NCBI RefSeq assembly: GCF_051020985.1
Contig: NW_027475130.1
Coordinates: 12,232,001 to 12,296,000 of the forward strand
Length of the DNA: 64,000 nucleotides
Direction of reading: 5' to 3'
DNA from: Nomia melanderi
Lineage: Eukaryota > Arthropoda > Insecta > Hymenoptera > Halictidae
In this document: positions 45,169 to 57,560 of the stretch, in pieces
Position numbering within the stretch: the first letter of the stretch is position 1
How the letters are laid out: each line of letters opens with the position of its first letter
The notes under the pieces: model-generated
Database searches by the model: none
The model's input: the letters and a program-made list of their open reading frames with translations, nothing else
Told to the model about the DNA's origin: nothing
Made by a program: the position numbers and the translations under genes

Positions 45169-48100
45169 CGCTGCACAGATTCATGCGCCAGGGCCTCCTG
45201 CAGATAATTCACTTTCGTTTATTGCGCTATCTCGAATAGCACCCGAGATATCACCAGATATATATTGGATTTTTCCCTTACCCTGAGTGTCCGGCCCCAT
45301 GAGACGGTGGTTTTCTCGGCCCCTGGTGGTCCTAGGTCGTTCCCGCTGCACAGATGCATGCGCCAGGGCCTCCTGCAGATAATTCCCTTTGGCTTATTGC
45401 GCTATCTTTAATAGCACCCGAGATATCACCAGATATATATTGGATTTTCCCCTGACCCTGAGTGTCCGCCCCATGAGACTGTGGTTTTCTCGGCCCCTGG
45501 TGGTCCGAGGTCGTTCCCGCTGCACAGATTCCTGCGCCAGGGCCTCCTACAAACAATGCACTTTGATTTATTGCGCTATCTGTAATAGCACCCGAGATAT
45601 CACCAGATATATATTGGATTTTTCCCTGACCCTGAGTGTCCGGCCCCATGAGACTGTTGTTTTTTCGACCCCTGGTGGTCCGAGGTCGTTACCGTTGGAC
45701 AGATTCATGCGCCAGGGCCTCCTGCAGATAATTCACTTTGGTTTATTGCGCTATCTCTAATAGCACCCGAGATATCAACAGATATATACTGGATTTTCCC
45801 CTGACCCTGAGTGTCCGGCCCCATGAGACTGTGGTTTTTTCGGCCCCTGGTGGTCCGAGGTCGTTGCCGCTTCACAGATTCATGCGCCAGGGCCTCCTAC
45901 AGACAATGCACTTTGACTTATTGCGCTATCTGTAATAGCACCCGAGATATCACCAGATATATATTGGATTTTTCCCTGACCCTGAGTGTCCGGCCCCATG
46001 AGACTGCGGTTTTCTCGGCCCCTGGTGGTCCGAGGTCGTTGCCGCTTCACAGATTCATGCGCCAGGGCCTCCTACAGACAATGCACTTTGACTTAATGCG
46101 CTATCTGTAATAGCACCCGAGATATCACCAGATATATATTGGATTTTTCCCTGACCCTGAGTGTCCGGCCCCATGAGACGGTGGTTTTCTCGGCCCCTGG
46201 TGGTCCGAGGTCGTTCCCGCTGCACAGATTCATGCGCCAGGGCCTCCTGCAGATAATTCACTTTGGTTTATTGCGCTATCTCTAATAGCGCCCGGGATAT
46301 CAACAGATATATATTGGATTTTTCCCTGACCCTGAGTGTCTGGCCCCATGAGACTGCGGTTTTCTCGGCTCCTGGTGGTCCGAGGTCGTTCCCGCTGCAC
46401 ACATTCATGCGCCAGGGCCTCCTGCAGATAATTCACTATCATTTATTGCGCTATCTCTAATAGCACCCGAGATATCACCAGATATATATTGGATTTTCCC
46501 CTGACCCTGAGTGTCCGGCCCCATGAGACTGTGGTTTTCTCGGCCCCTGGTGGTCCGAGGTCGTTCCCGCTGCCCAGCTTCAGGCGCCAGGGCCTCCTGC
46601 AGATAACTCACTTTGGTTTATTGCGCTATCTCTAATAGCACCCAAGATATCAGCAGATATATATTGGATTTTTCCCTGACCCTGAGTGTCCGGCCCCATG
46701 AGACGGTTGTTGTCTCGGCCCCTGGTGGTCCGAGGTCGTTCCCGTTGCACAGATTCTTGCGCCAGGGCCTCCTGCAGATAATTCACTTTGGTTTATTGCG
46801 CTATCTCTAATAGCACCCGAGATATCACCAGATATATATTGGATTTTTCCCTGACCCTGAGTGTCCGGCCCCATGAGACGGTGGTTTTCTCGGCCGCTGG
46901 TGGTCCGAGGTCGTTCCCGCTGGCCAGATTCATGCGCCAGGGCCTCCTACAGACAATGCACTATGATTTATTTCGCTATCTGTAATAGCACCCGAGATAT
47001 CACCACATATATATTGGATTTTTCGCTGACCCAGAGTGTCCGGCCCCACGAGACGGTGGTTTTCTCGGCCCCTGGTGGCCCGCGGTCGTTCCCGCTGCAC
47101 AGATTCATGCGCCAGGGCCTCCTGCAGATAATTCACTTTCGTTTATTGCGCTATCTCTAATAGCACCCGAGATATCACCAGATATATATTGGATTTTTCC
47201 CTTACCCTGAGTGTCCGGCCCCATGAGACTGCGGTTTTCTCGGCCCCTGGTGGTCCGAGGTCGTTCCCGCTGCACACATTCATGCGCCAGGGCCTCCTGC
47301 AGATAATTCACTTTAGTTTATTGCGCTATCTCTAATAGCACCCAAGATATCACCAGATATATATTGAATTTTCCCCAGACCCTGAGTGTCCGGCCGCATG
47401 AGACTGTAGTTTTATCGGCCCCTGGTGGTCCGAGGTCGATCCCGCTGCACAGATTCATGCGCCAGGGCCTCCTGCAGATAATTCACTTTCGTTTATTGCG
47501 CTATCTCTAATAGCACCCGAGATATCACCAGATATATATTGGATTTTTCCCTTACCCTGAGTGTCCGGCCCCATGAGACGGTGGTTTTCTCGGTCCCTGG
47601 TGGTCCTAGGTCGTTCCCGCTGCACAGATTCATGCGCCAGGGCCTCCTACAGACAATGCACTTTGATTTATTGCTCTATCTGTAATAGCACCCGAGATAT
47701 CACCAGATATATATTGGATTTTCCCCTGACCCTGAGTGTCCGGCCCCATGAGACTGTGGTTTTCACGGCCCCTGGTGGTCCGAGGTCGTTCCCGCTGCAC
47801 AGATTCATGCGCCAGGGCCTCCTACAGACAATGCACTTTGATTTATTGCGCTATCTGTAATAGCACCCGAGATATCACCAGATATATATTGTATTTTTCC
47901 CTGACCCTGAGTGTCCGTCCCCATGAGACTGTGGTTTTTTCGGCCCCTGGTGGTCCGAGGTCGTTCCCGTTGAACAGATTCATGCGCCAGGGCCTCCTGC
48001 AGATAACTCACTTTGGTTTATTGCGCTATCTCTAATAGCACCCAAGATATCACCAGATATATATTGAATTTTTTCCTGACCCTGAGTGTCCGGCCCCATG

Positions 48101-48413
48101 AGACTGTGGTTTTCTCGGCCCCTGGTGGTCCGAGGTCGTTCCCGCTGCACAGATTCATGCGCCAGGGCCTCCTACAGACAATGCACTTTGATTTATTGCG
48201 CTATCTGTAATAGCACCCAAGATATCACCAGATAAATATTGGATTTTCCCCTGACCCTGAGTGTCCGGCCCCATGAGACGGTGGTTTTCTCGGCCCCTGA
48301 TGGTCCGAGGTCGTTCCCGCTGTCCACATTTATGCGCCAGGGCCTCCTACAGACAATGCAATTTGATTTATTGCGCTATCTGTAATAGCACCCGAGATAT
48401 CACCAGATATATA
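45169..48413 (+). repeat. Block F copy 2
   Basis: Matches 22,066-25,310, including the shared 1-bp deletion near 45,466. I noticed three substitutions: GCGCCAGGG for GCGGCAGGG near 45,362, the A at 46,094-46,096 in CTTAATGCGC, and CCCCACGAG near 47,048. At about 48,420 the sequence jumps ahead by one monomer relative to copy 1. Confidence 0.85.
45618..47213 (+). repeat. Block G copy 4 (inside block F copy 2)
   Basis: This is the 23,103-bp partner of copy 3. Private substitutions seen are GACTTAATGCGC near 46,094 and CCCCACGAGAC near 47,048. Confidence 0.85.
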
Positions 48414-49634
48414 TTGGATTTTTCCCTGACCCTGAGTGTCCGGCCCCATGAGACTGCGGTTTTCTCGGCCCCTGGTGGTCCGAGGTCGTTCCCGCTGCAC
48501 AGATTCATGCGCCAGGGCCTCCTGCAGACAATTCACTTTGGTTTATTGCGCTATCTCTAATAGCACCCGAGATATCACCAGATATATATTGGATTTTTCC
48601 CCGACCCTGAGTGTCCGGCCCCATGAGACGGTGGTTTTCTCGGCCGCTGGTGGTCCGAGGTCGTTCCCGCTGGCCAGATTCATGCGCCAGGGCCTCCTAC
48701 AGACAATGCACTATGATTTATTGCGCTATCTGTAATAGCACCCGAGATATTACCAGATCTATATTGGATTTTCCCCTGACCCTGAGTATCCGGCCCCATG
48801 AGACTGTGGTTTTCTCGGCCCCTGGTGGTCCGAGGTCGTTCCCGTTGCACAGATCCATGCGCCAGGGCCTCCTGCAGATAATTCACTTTGGTTTATTGCG
48901 CTATCTCTAATAGCACCCGAGATATCACCAGATATATATTGGATTTTTCACTGACCCTGAGCGTCCGGCCCCATGAGACGGTCGTTTTCTCGGCCCCTGG
49001 TGGTCCGAGAACGTTCCCGCTGCAGAGGTTCATGCGCCAGCGTCTCCTACAGACAATGCACTTTGATTTATTGCGCTATCTGTAATAGCACCCGAGATAT
49101 CACCAGATATATATTGGATTTTTCACTGACCCTGAGTGTCCTGCCCCATGGGACGGTGGTTTTCTCGGCCCCTGGTGTTCCGAGGTCGTTCCCGCTGCAC
49201 AGATTCATGCGCCAGGGCCTCCTACAGACAATGCACTTTGATTTATTGCGCTATCTCTAATAGCACCCGAGATATCACCAGATATATATTGGATTTTTCC
49301 CCGACCCTGAGTGTCCGGCCCCATGAGACGGTGGTTTTCTCGGCCGCTGGTGGTCCGAGGTCGTTCCCGCTGGCCAGATTCATGCGCCAGGGCCTCCTAC
49401 AGACAATGCACTATGATTTATTGCGCTATCTGTAATAGCACCCGAGATATCACCAGATATATATTGGATTTTTCACTGACCCTGAGTGTCCTGCCCCATG
49501 GGACGGTGGTTTTCTCGGCCCCTGGTGTTCCGAGGTCGTTCCCGCTGCACAGATTCATGCGCCAGGGCCTCCTACAGACAATGCACTTTGATTTATTGCG
49601 CTATCTCTAATAGCGCCCGAGATATCACCAGATA
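48414..49634 (+). repeat. Rearranged connector between block F copy 2 and D copy 3
   Basis: About seven monomers drawn from the 25.5-26.8 kb region, with spacing changing from 22,928 to 23,278 bp. GAGATATTACCAG near 48,748 and CAGATCCATGCG near 48,851 are private. CCCATGGGACGG units occur at about 49,146 and 49,496, exactly two monomers apart. Confidence 0.72.
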
Positions 49635-52421
49635 TATATTGGATTTTACCCTGACCCTGAGTGTCCGGCCCCATGAGACGGTGGTTGTCTCGGCCCCTGG
49701 TGGTTCGAGGTCGTTCCTGCTGCACAGACTCATTCGCCTGTGCCTCCTACAGACAATGCACTTTGATTTATCGCGCTATCTGTAATAGCACCCGAGATAT
49801 CACCAGATATATATTGGATTTTTCCTCGACCCTGAGTGTCTGGCCCCATGAGACGGTGGTTTTCTCGGCCTCTTGTGGTCAGAGGTCGTTCCCGCTGCAC
49901 AGATTCATGCGCCAGGGCCTCCTACAGACAATGCACTTTGATTTATTGCGCTATCTGTAATAGCACCCGAGATATCACCAGATATATATTGGATTTTCCC
50001 CTGACCCTGAGTGTCCGGCTCCATGAGACTGTGGTTTTCTCGGCCCCTGGTGGTCCGAGGTCGTTCCCGCTGCACAGATTCATGCGCCAGGGCCTCCTGC
50101 AGATAATTCACTTTGGTTTATTGCGCTATCTGTAATAGCACCCGAGATATCACCAGATATATATTGGATTTTCCCCTGACCCTGAGTGTCCGGCTCCATG
50201 AGACTGTGGTTTTCTCGGCCCCTGGTGGTCCGAGGTCGTTCCCGCTGCACAGATTCATGCGCCAGGGCCTCCTGCAGATAATTCACTTTGATTTATTGCG
50301 CTATCTGTAATAGCACCCGAGATATCACCAGATATATATTGGATTTTCCCCTGACCCTGAGTGTCCGGCGCCATGAGACGGTGGTTTTCTCGGCCCCTGG
50401 TGGTCCGAGGTCGTTCCCTCTGCACAGATTCATGCGCCAGGGCCTCCTACAGACAATGCACTTTGATTTATTGTGCTATCTGTAATATAACCCGAGATAT
50501 CACCAGATATATATTGGATTTTTCCCTGACCCTGAGTGTCCGGCCCCATGAGACGGTTGTTGTCTCGGCCCCTGGTGGTCCGAAATCGTTCCCTCTGCAC
50601 AGATTCATGCGCCAGGGCCTCCTACAGACAATGCACTTTGATTTATTGTGCTATCTGTAATATAACCCGAGATATCACCAGATATATATTGGATTTTTCC
50701 CTGACCCTGAGTGTCCGGCCCCATGAGACGGTTGTTGTCTCGGCCCCTGGTGGTCCGAGGTCGTTCCCGCTGCACAGATTCTTGCGCCAGGGCCTCCTGC
50801 AGATAATTCACTTTGGTTTATTACGCTATCTCTAATACCACCCAAGATATCACCAGATATATATTGGATTTTTCCCTGATCCTGAGTGTCCGGCCCCATG
50901 AGACTGTGGATTTTTCGGCCCCTGGTGGTCCGAGGTCGTTCCCGTTGCACAGATTCATGCGCCAGGGCCTCCTGCAGATAATTCACTTTGATTTATTGCG
51001 CTATATCTAATAGCACCCAAGATATCACCAGATATATATATTGGATTTTCCCCTGACCCTGAGTGTCCGGCCCCACTAGACTGTGGTTTTCTCGGCCCCT
51101 GGTGGTCCGAGGTCGTTCCCGCTGCCCAGATTCATGCGCCAGGGCCTCCTACAGACAATGCACTTTGATTTATAGCGCTATCTGTAATAGCACCCGAGAT
51201 ATCACCAGATATATATTGGATTTTTGCCTGACCCTGAGATCTCGGCCCCATGAGACTGTGGTTCTCTCGGCCCTGGTGGTCCGAGGTCGTTCCCGCTGCA
51301 CAGATTCATGCGTCAGGGCCTCCTGCAGACAATGCACTTTGATTTATCGCGATATCTCTAATGGTACCCGATATATCACCAGATATATATTGGATTATCC
51401 CCTGACCCTGAGTGTCCGGCTCCATGAGACTGTGGTTTTCTCGGCCCCTGGTGGTCCGAGGTCGTTCCCGCTGCACAGATTCATGCGCCAGGGCCTCCTA
51501 CAGACAATGCGCTTAGATTTATTGCGCTATCTGTAATAGCACCCGAGATATCACCAGATATATATTGTATTTTACCCTGACCATGAGTGTCCGGCCCCAT
51601 GAGACTGTGGTTTTTTCGGCCCCTGATGGTCCGAGGTCGTTCCCGCTGCACAGATTCATGCGCCAGGGCCTCCTACAGACAATGCACTTTGATTTATTGC
51701 GCTATCTGTAATAGCACCCGAGATATCACCAGATATATATTGGATTTTCCCCTGACCCTGAGTGTCCGACCCCATGAGACTGTGGTTGTCTCGGCCCCTG
51801 GAGGTCCGAGGACGTTCCCGCTGCACAGATTCATGCGCCAGGGCCTCCTGCAGATAATTCACTTTGGTTAATTGTGCTATCTGTAATAGCACCCGAGATA
51901 TCACCAGATATATACTGGATTTTTCACTGACCCTGAGTGTCCGGCTCCATGAGACTGTGGTTTTCTCGGCCCCTGGTGGTCCGAGGTCGTTCCCGCTGCA
52001 CAGATTCATGCGCCAGGGCCTCCTGCAGATAATTCACTTTGATTTATTGCGCTATCTGTAATAGCACCCGAGATATCACCAGATATATATTGGATTTTCC
52101 CCTGACCCTGAGGGTCCGGCGCCATGAGACGGTGGTTTTCTCGGCCCCTGGTGGTCCGAGGTCATTCCCTCTGCACAGATTCATGCGCCAGGGCCTCCTA
52201 CAGACAATGCACTTTGATTTATTGTGCTATCTGTAATATAACCCGAGATATCACCAGATATATATTGGATTTTTCGCTGACCCAGAGTGTCCGGCCCCAT
52301 GAAACGGTGGTTTTCTCGGCCCCTGGTGGTCCGAGGTCGTTCCCGATGCACAGATGCATGCGCCAGGGCCTCCTGCAGATAATTCACTTTGGTTTATCGC
52401 GCTATCTCTAATAGCACCCGA

Positions 52422-52596
52422 GATATCACCAGATATATATTGGATTTTTCCTCGACCCTGAGTGTCCGGCCCCATGTATCGGTAGTTTTCTCGGCCCCTG
52501 GTGATCCGAGGTCGTTCCCGCTGAACAGATTCATTCGCAAGGGCCTCCTGCAGACAATGCTCTTTGATTTATTGCGCTATCGGCAATAGCACCCGA
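52422..52596 (+). repeat. Diverged monomer (TATCGGTAG type), D copy 3
   Basis: Same marker set as the unit at 32,819, at 19,603 bp spacing. Confidence 0.85.
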
Positions 52597-53739
52597 GATA
52601 TCGGCAGGTATATTTTTGATTTTTCCCTGTCCCTGAGTGTCCGGCCCCATGAGACTGTGGTTTTCTCGGCCCCTGGTGGTCCGAGGTCGTTCCCGCTGCA
52701 CAGATTCATGCGCCAGGGCCTCCTACAGACAATGCACTTAGATTTATTGCGCTATCTGTAATAGCACCCGAGATATCACCAGATATATATTGTATTTTAC
52801 CCTGACCATGAGTGTCCGGCCCCATGAGACTGTGGTTTTTTCGGCCCCTGATGGTCCGAGGTCGTTCCCGCTGCACAGATTCATGCGCCAGGGCCTCCTA
52901 CAGACAATGCACTTTGATTTATTGCGCTATCTGTAATAGCACCCGAGATATCACCAGATATATATTGGATTTTCCCCTGACCCTGAGTGTCCGACCCCAT
53001 GAGACTGTGGTTGTCTCGGCCCCTGGAGATCCGAGGACGTTCCCGCTGCACAGATTCATGCGCCAGGGCCTCCTGCAGATAATTCACTTTGGTTAATTGT
53101 GCTATCTGTAATAGCACCCGAGATATCACCAGATATATACTGGATTTTTCACTGACCCTGAGTGTCCGGCCCCATGAGACGGTCGTTTTCTCGGCCCGTG
53201 GTGGTCCGAGGTCGTTCCCGCTGCACAGATTCATGCGCCAGGGTCTCCTACAGACAATGCACATTGATTTATTGCGCTATCTGTAATAGCACCCGAGATA
53301 TCACCAGATATATATTGGATTTTTCCCTGACCCTGAGTGTCCGGCCACATGAGACTGTGGTTTTCTGGGCCCCTGGTCGTCCGAGGTCGTTCCCGCTGCA
53401 CAGATTCATGCGCCGGGGCCTCCTACAGACATTGCACTTTGATTTATTGCGCTATCTGTAATAGCACCCGAGATATCACCAGATATATATTGGATTTTTC
53501 ACTGACCCTGAGCGTCCGGCCCCATGAGACGGTCGTTTTCTCTGCCCGTGGTGGTCCGAGGTCGTTCCCGCTGCGCAGATTCATGCGCCAGGGTCTCCTA
53601 CAGACAATGCACATTGATTTATTGCGCTATCTGTAATAGCACCCGAGATATCACCAGATATATATTGGATTTTCCCCTGACCCTGAGTGTCCGGCCCAAT
53701 GAGACTGTGGTTTTCAGGGCCCCTGGTCGTCCGAGGTCG

Positions 53740-53772
53740 CTCCCGCTGCACAGATTCATGCGCCAGGGCCTC
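53740..53772 (+). other. Junction between D copies 3 and 4
   Basis: Left of the join are GGCCCCTGGTCG and CGCTCCCGC, as near 40.95 kb. To its right are CTGCAGACAATTCAC and TTTGTTTTATTGC, as near 36.45 kb. Both partners are identical in the intervening 20-30 bp, so the exact point is hidden. Phase is unchanged. Confidence 0.78.
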
Positions 53773-56700
53773 CTGCAGACAATTCACTTTGTTTTATTGC
53801 GCTATCTCTAATAGCACCCGAGATATCACCAGATATATATTGGATTTTTCCCCGACCCTGAGTGTCCAGCCCCATGAGACGGTGGTTTTCTCGGCCGCTG
53901 GTGGTCCGAGGTCGTACCCGCTGGCCAGATTCATGCGCCAGGGCCTCCTACAGACAATGCACTATGATTTATTGCGCTATCTGTAATAGCACCCGAGATA
54001 TCACCAGATATATATTGGATTTTCCCCTGACCCTGAGTGTCCGGCCCCATGAGACTGTGGTTTTTTCGGCCCCTGGTGGTCCGAGGTCGTTCCCGCTGCA
54101 CAGATTCATGCGCCAGGGCCTCCTACAGACAATGCACATTGATTTATTGCGCTATCTGTAATAGCACCCGAGATATCACCAGATATATATTGTATTTTAC
54201 CCTGACCCTGAGTGTCCGGCCCCATGAGACGGTGGTTGTCTCGGCCCCTGGTGGTTCGAGGTCGTTCCTGCTGCACAGACTCATTCGCCTGTGCCTCCTA
54301 CAGACAATGCACTTTGATTTATCGCGCTATCTGTAATAGCACCCGAGATATCACCAGATATATATTGGATTTTTCCTCGACCCTGAGTGTCTGGCCCCAT
54401 GAGACGGTGGTTTTCTCGGCCTCTTGTGGTCAGAGGTCGTTCCCGCTGCACAGATTTATGCGCCAGGGCCTCCTACAGACAATGCACTTTGATTTATTGC
54501 GCTATCTGTAATAGCACCCGAGATATCACCAGATATATATTGGATTTTCCCCTGACCCTGAGTGTCCGGCTCCATGAGACTGTGGTTTTCTCGGCCCCTG
54601 GTGGTCCGAGGTCGTTCCCGCTGCACAGATTCATGCGCCAGGGCCTCCTGCAGATAATTCACTTTGGTTTATTGCGCTATCTGTAATAGCACCCGAGATA
54701 TCACCAGATATATATTGGATTTTCCCCTGACCCTGAGTGTCCGGCTCCATGAGACTGTGGTTTTCTCGGCCCCTGGTGGTCCGAGGTCGTTCCCGCTGCA
54801 CAGATTCATGCGCCAGGGCCTCCTGCAGATAATTCACTTTGATTTATTGCGCTATCTGTAATAGCACCCGAGATATCACCAGATATATATTGGATTTTCC
54901 CCTGACCCTGAGTGTCCGGCGCCATGAGACGGTGGTTTTCTCGGCCCCTGGTGGTCCGAGGTCGTTCCCTCTGCACAGATTCATGCGCCAGGGCCTCCTA
55001 CAGACAATGCACTTTGATTTATTGTGCTATCTGTAATATAACCCGAGATATCACCAGATATATATTGGATTTTTCCCTGACCCTGAGTGTCCGGCCCCAT
55101 GAGACGGTTGTTGTCTCGGCCCCTGGTGGTCCGAAATCGTTCCCTCTGCACAGATTCATGCGCCAGGGCCTCCTACAGACAATGCACTTTGATTTATTGT
55201 GCTATCTGTAATATAACCCGAGATATCACCAGATATATATTGGATTTTTCCCTGACCCTGAGTGTCCGGCCCCATGAGACGGTTGTTGTCTCGGCCCCTG
55301 GTGGTCCGAGGTCGTTCCCGCTGCACAGATTCTTGCGCCAGGGCCTCCTGCAGATAATTCACTTTGGTTTATTACGCTATCTCTAATACCACCCAAGATA
55401 TCACCAGATATATATTGGATTTTTCCCTGATCCTGAGTGTCCGGCCCCATGAGACTGTGGATTTTTCGGCCCCTGGTGGTCCGAGGTCGTTCCCGTTGCA
55501 CAGATTCATGCGCCAGGGCCTCCTGCAGATAATTCACTTTGATTTATTGCGCTATATCTAATAGCACCCAAGATATCACCAGATATATATATTGGATTTT
55601 CCCCTGACCCTGAGTGTCCGGCCCCACTAGACTGTGGTTTTCTCGGCCCCTGGTGGTCCGAGGTCGTTCCCGCTGCCCAGATTCATGCGCCAGGGCCTCC
55701 TACAGACAATGCACTTTGATTTATAGCGCTATCTGTAATAGCACCCGAGATATCACCAGATATATATTGGATTTTTGCCTGACCCTGAGATCTCGGCCCC
55801 ATGAGACTGTGGTTCTCTCGGCCCTGGTGGTCCGAGGTCGTTCCCGCTGCACAGATTCATGCGTCAGGGCCTCCTGCAGACAATGCACTTTGATTTATCG
55901 CGATATCTCTAATGGTACCCGATATATCACCAGATATATATTGGATTATCCCCTGACCCTGAGTGTCCGGCTCCATGAGACTGTGGTTTTCTCGGCCCCT
56001 GGTGGTCCGAGGTCGTTCCCGCTGCACAGATTCATGCGCCAGGGCCTCCTACAGACAATGCACTTAGATTTATTGCGCTATCTGTAATAGCACCCGAGAT
56101 ATCACCAGATATATATTGTATTTTACCCTGACCATGAGTGTCCGGCCCCATGAGACTGTGGTTTTTTCGGCCCCTGATGGTCCGAGGTCGTTCCCGCTGC
56201 ACAGATTCATGCGCCAGGGCCTCCTACAGACAATGCACTTTGATTTATTGCGCTATCTGTAATAGCACCCGAGATATCACCAGATATATATTGGATTTTC
56301 CCCTGACCCTGAGTGTCCGACCCCATGAGACTGTGGTTGTCTCGGCCCCTGGAGGTCCGAGGACGTTCCCGCTGCACAGATTCATGCGCCAGGGCCTCCT
56401 GCAGATAATTCACTTTGGTTAATTGTGCTATCTGTAATAGCACCCGAGATATCACCAGATATATACTGGATTTTTCACTGACCCTGAGTGTCCGGCTCCA
56501 TGAGACTGTGGTTTTCTCGGCCCCTGGTGGTCCGAGGTCGTTCCCGCTGCACAGATTCATGCGCCAGGGCCTCCTGCAGATAATTCACTTTGATTTATTG
56601 CGCTATCTGTAATAGCACCCGAGATATCACCAGATATATATTGGATTTTCGCCTGACCCTGAGGGTCCGGCGCCATGAGACGGTGGTTTTCTCGGCCCCT

Positions 56701-56972
56701 GGTGGTCCGAGGTCATTCCCTCTGCACAGATTCATGCGCCAGGGCCTCCTACAGACAATGCACTTTGATTTATTGTGCTATCTGTAATATAACCCGAGAT
56801 ATCACCAGATATATATTGGATTTTTCGCTGACCCAGAGTGTCCGGCCCCATGAGACGGTGGTTTTCTCGGCCCCTGGTGGTCCGAGGTCGTTCCCGATGC
56901 ACAGATGCATGCGCCAGGGCCTCCTGCAGATAATTCACTTTGGTTTATCGCGCTATCTCTAATAGCACCCGA

Positions 56973-57147
56973 GATATCACCAGATATATATTGGATTTTT
57001 CCTCGACCCTGAGTGTCCGGCCCCATGTATCGGTAGTTTTCTCGGCCCCTGGTGATCCGAGGTCGTTCCCGCTGAACAGATTCATTCGCAAGGGCCTCCT
57101 GCAGACAATGCTCTTTGATTTATTGCGCTATCGGCAATAGCACCCGA
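56973..57147 (+). repeat. Diverged monomer (TATCGGTAG type), D copy 4
   Basis: Same marker set as the unit at 32,819, at 24,154 bp spacing. It lies a few monomers left of the seven-monomer deletion. Confidence 0.85.
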
Positions 57148-57524
57148 GATATCGGCAGGTATATTTTTGATTTTTCCCTGTCCCTGAGTGTCCGGCCCCA
57201 TGAGACTGTGGTTTTCTCGGCCCCTGGTGGTCCGAGGTCGTTCCCGCTGCACAGATTCATGCGCCAGGGCCTCCTACAGACAATGCACTTAGATTTATTG
57301 CGCTATCTGTAATAGCACCCGAGATATCACCAGATATATATTGTATTTTACCCTGACCATGAGTGTCCGGCCCCATGAGACTGTGGTTTTTTCGGCCCCT
57401 GATGGTCCGAGGTCGTTCCCGCTGCACAGATTCATGCGCCAGGGCCTCCTACAGACAATGCACTTTGATTTATTGCGCTATCTGTAATAGCACCCGAGAT
57501 ATCACCAGATATATATTGGATTTT

Positions 57525-57560
57525 CCCCCGACCCTGAGTGTCCGGCCCCATGAGACGGTT
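57525..57560 (+). other. Deletion junction, seven monomers lost
   Basis: The left partner reads GGATTTTCCCCTGACC and the right partner GGATTTTTCCCTGACC. The join reads GGATTTTCCCCCGACC, then continues into the GACGGTTGTTGTC unit. The join is in register, at about monomer positions 27-48, and the resulting monomer is still 175 bp. Confidence 0.8.

Larger units (their letters stand above)
49635..53772 (+). repeat. Long block D copy 3, truncated at both ends and mosaic
   Basis: Starts about 440 bp into the block and follows copy 1 at 19,603 bp. It ends at about 53,772, where the monomer switches to the start of copy 4. Bases G51511 and A52303 match copy 1 (G31908, A32700) and not copy 2. G53575 and C53740 match copy 2 (G40799, C40964) and not copy 1. 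The +2 and -1 units are present near 51,034 and 51,271. Confidence 0.85.
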
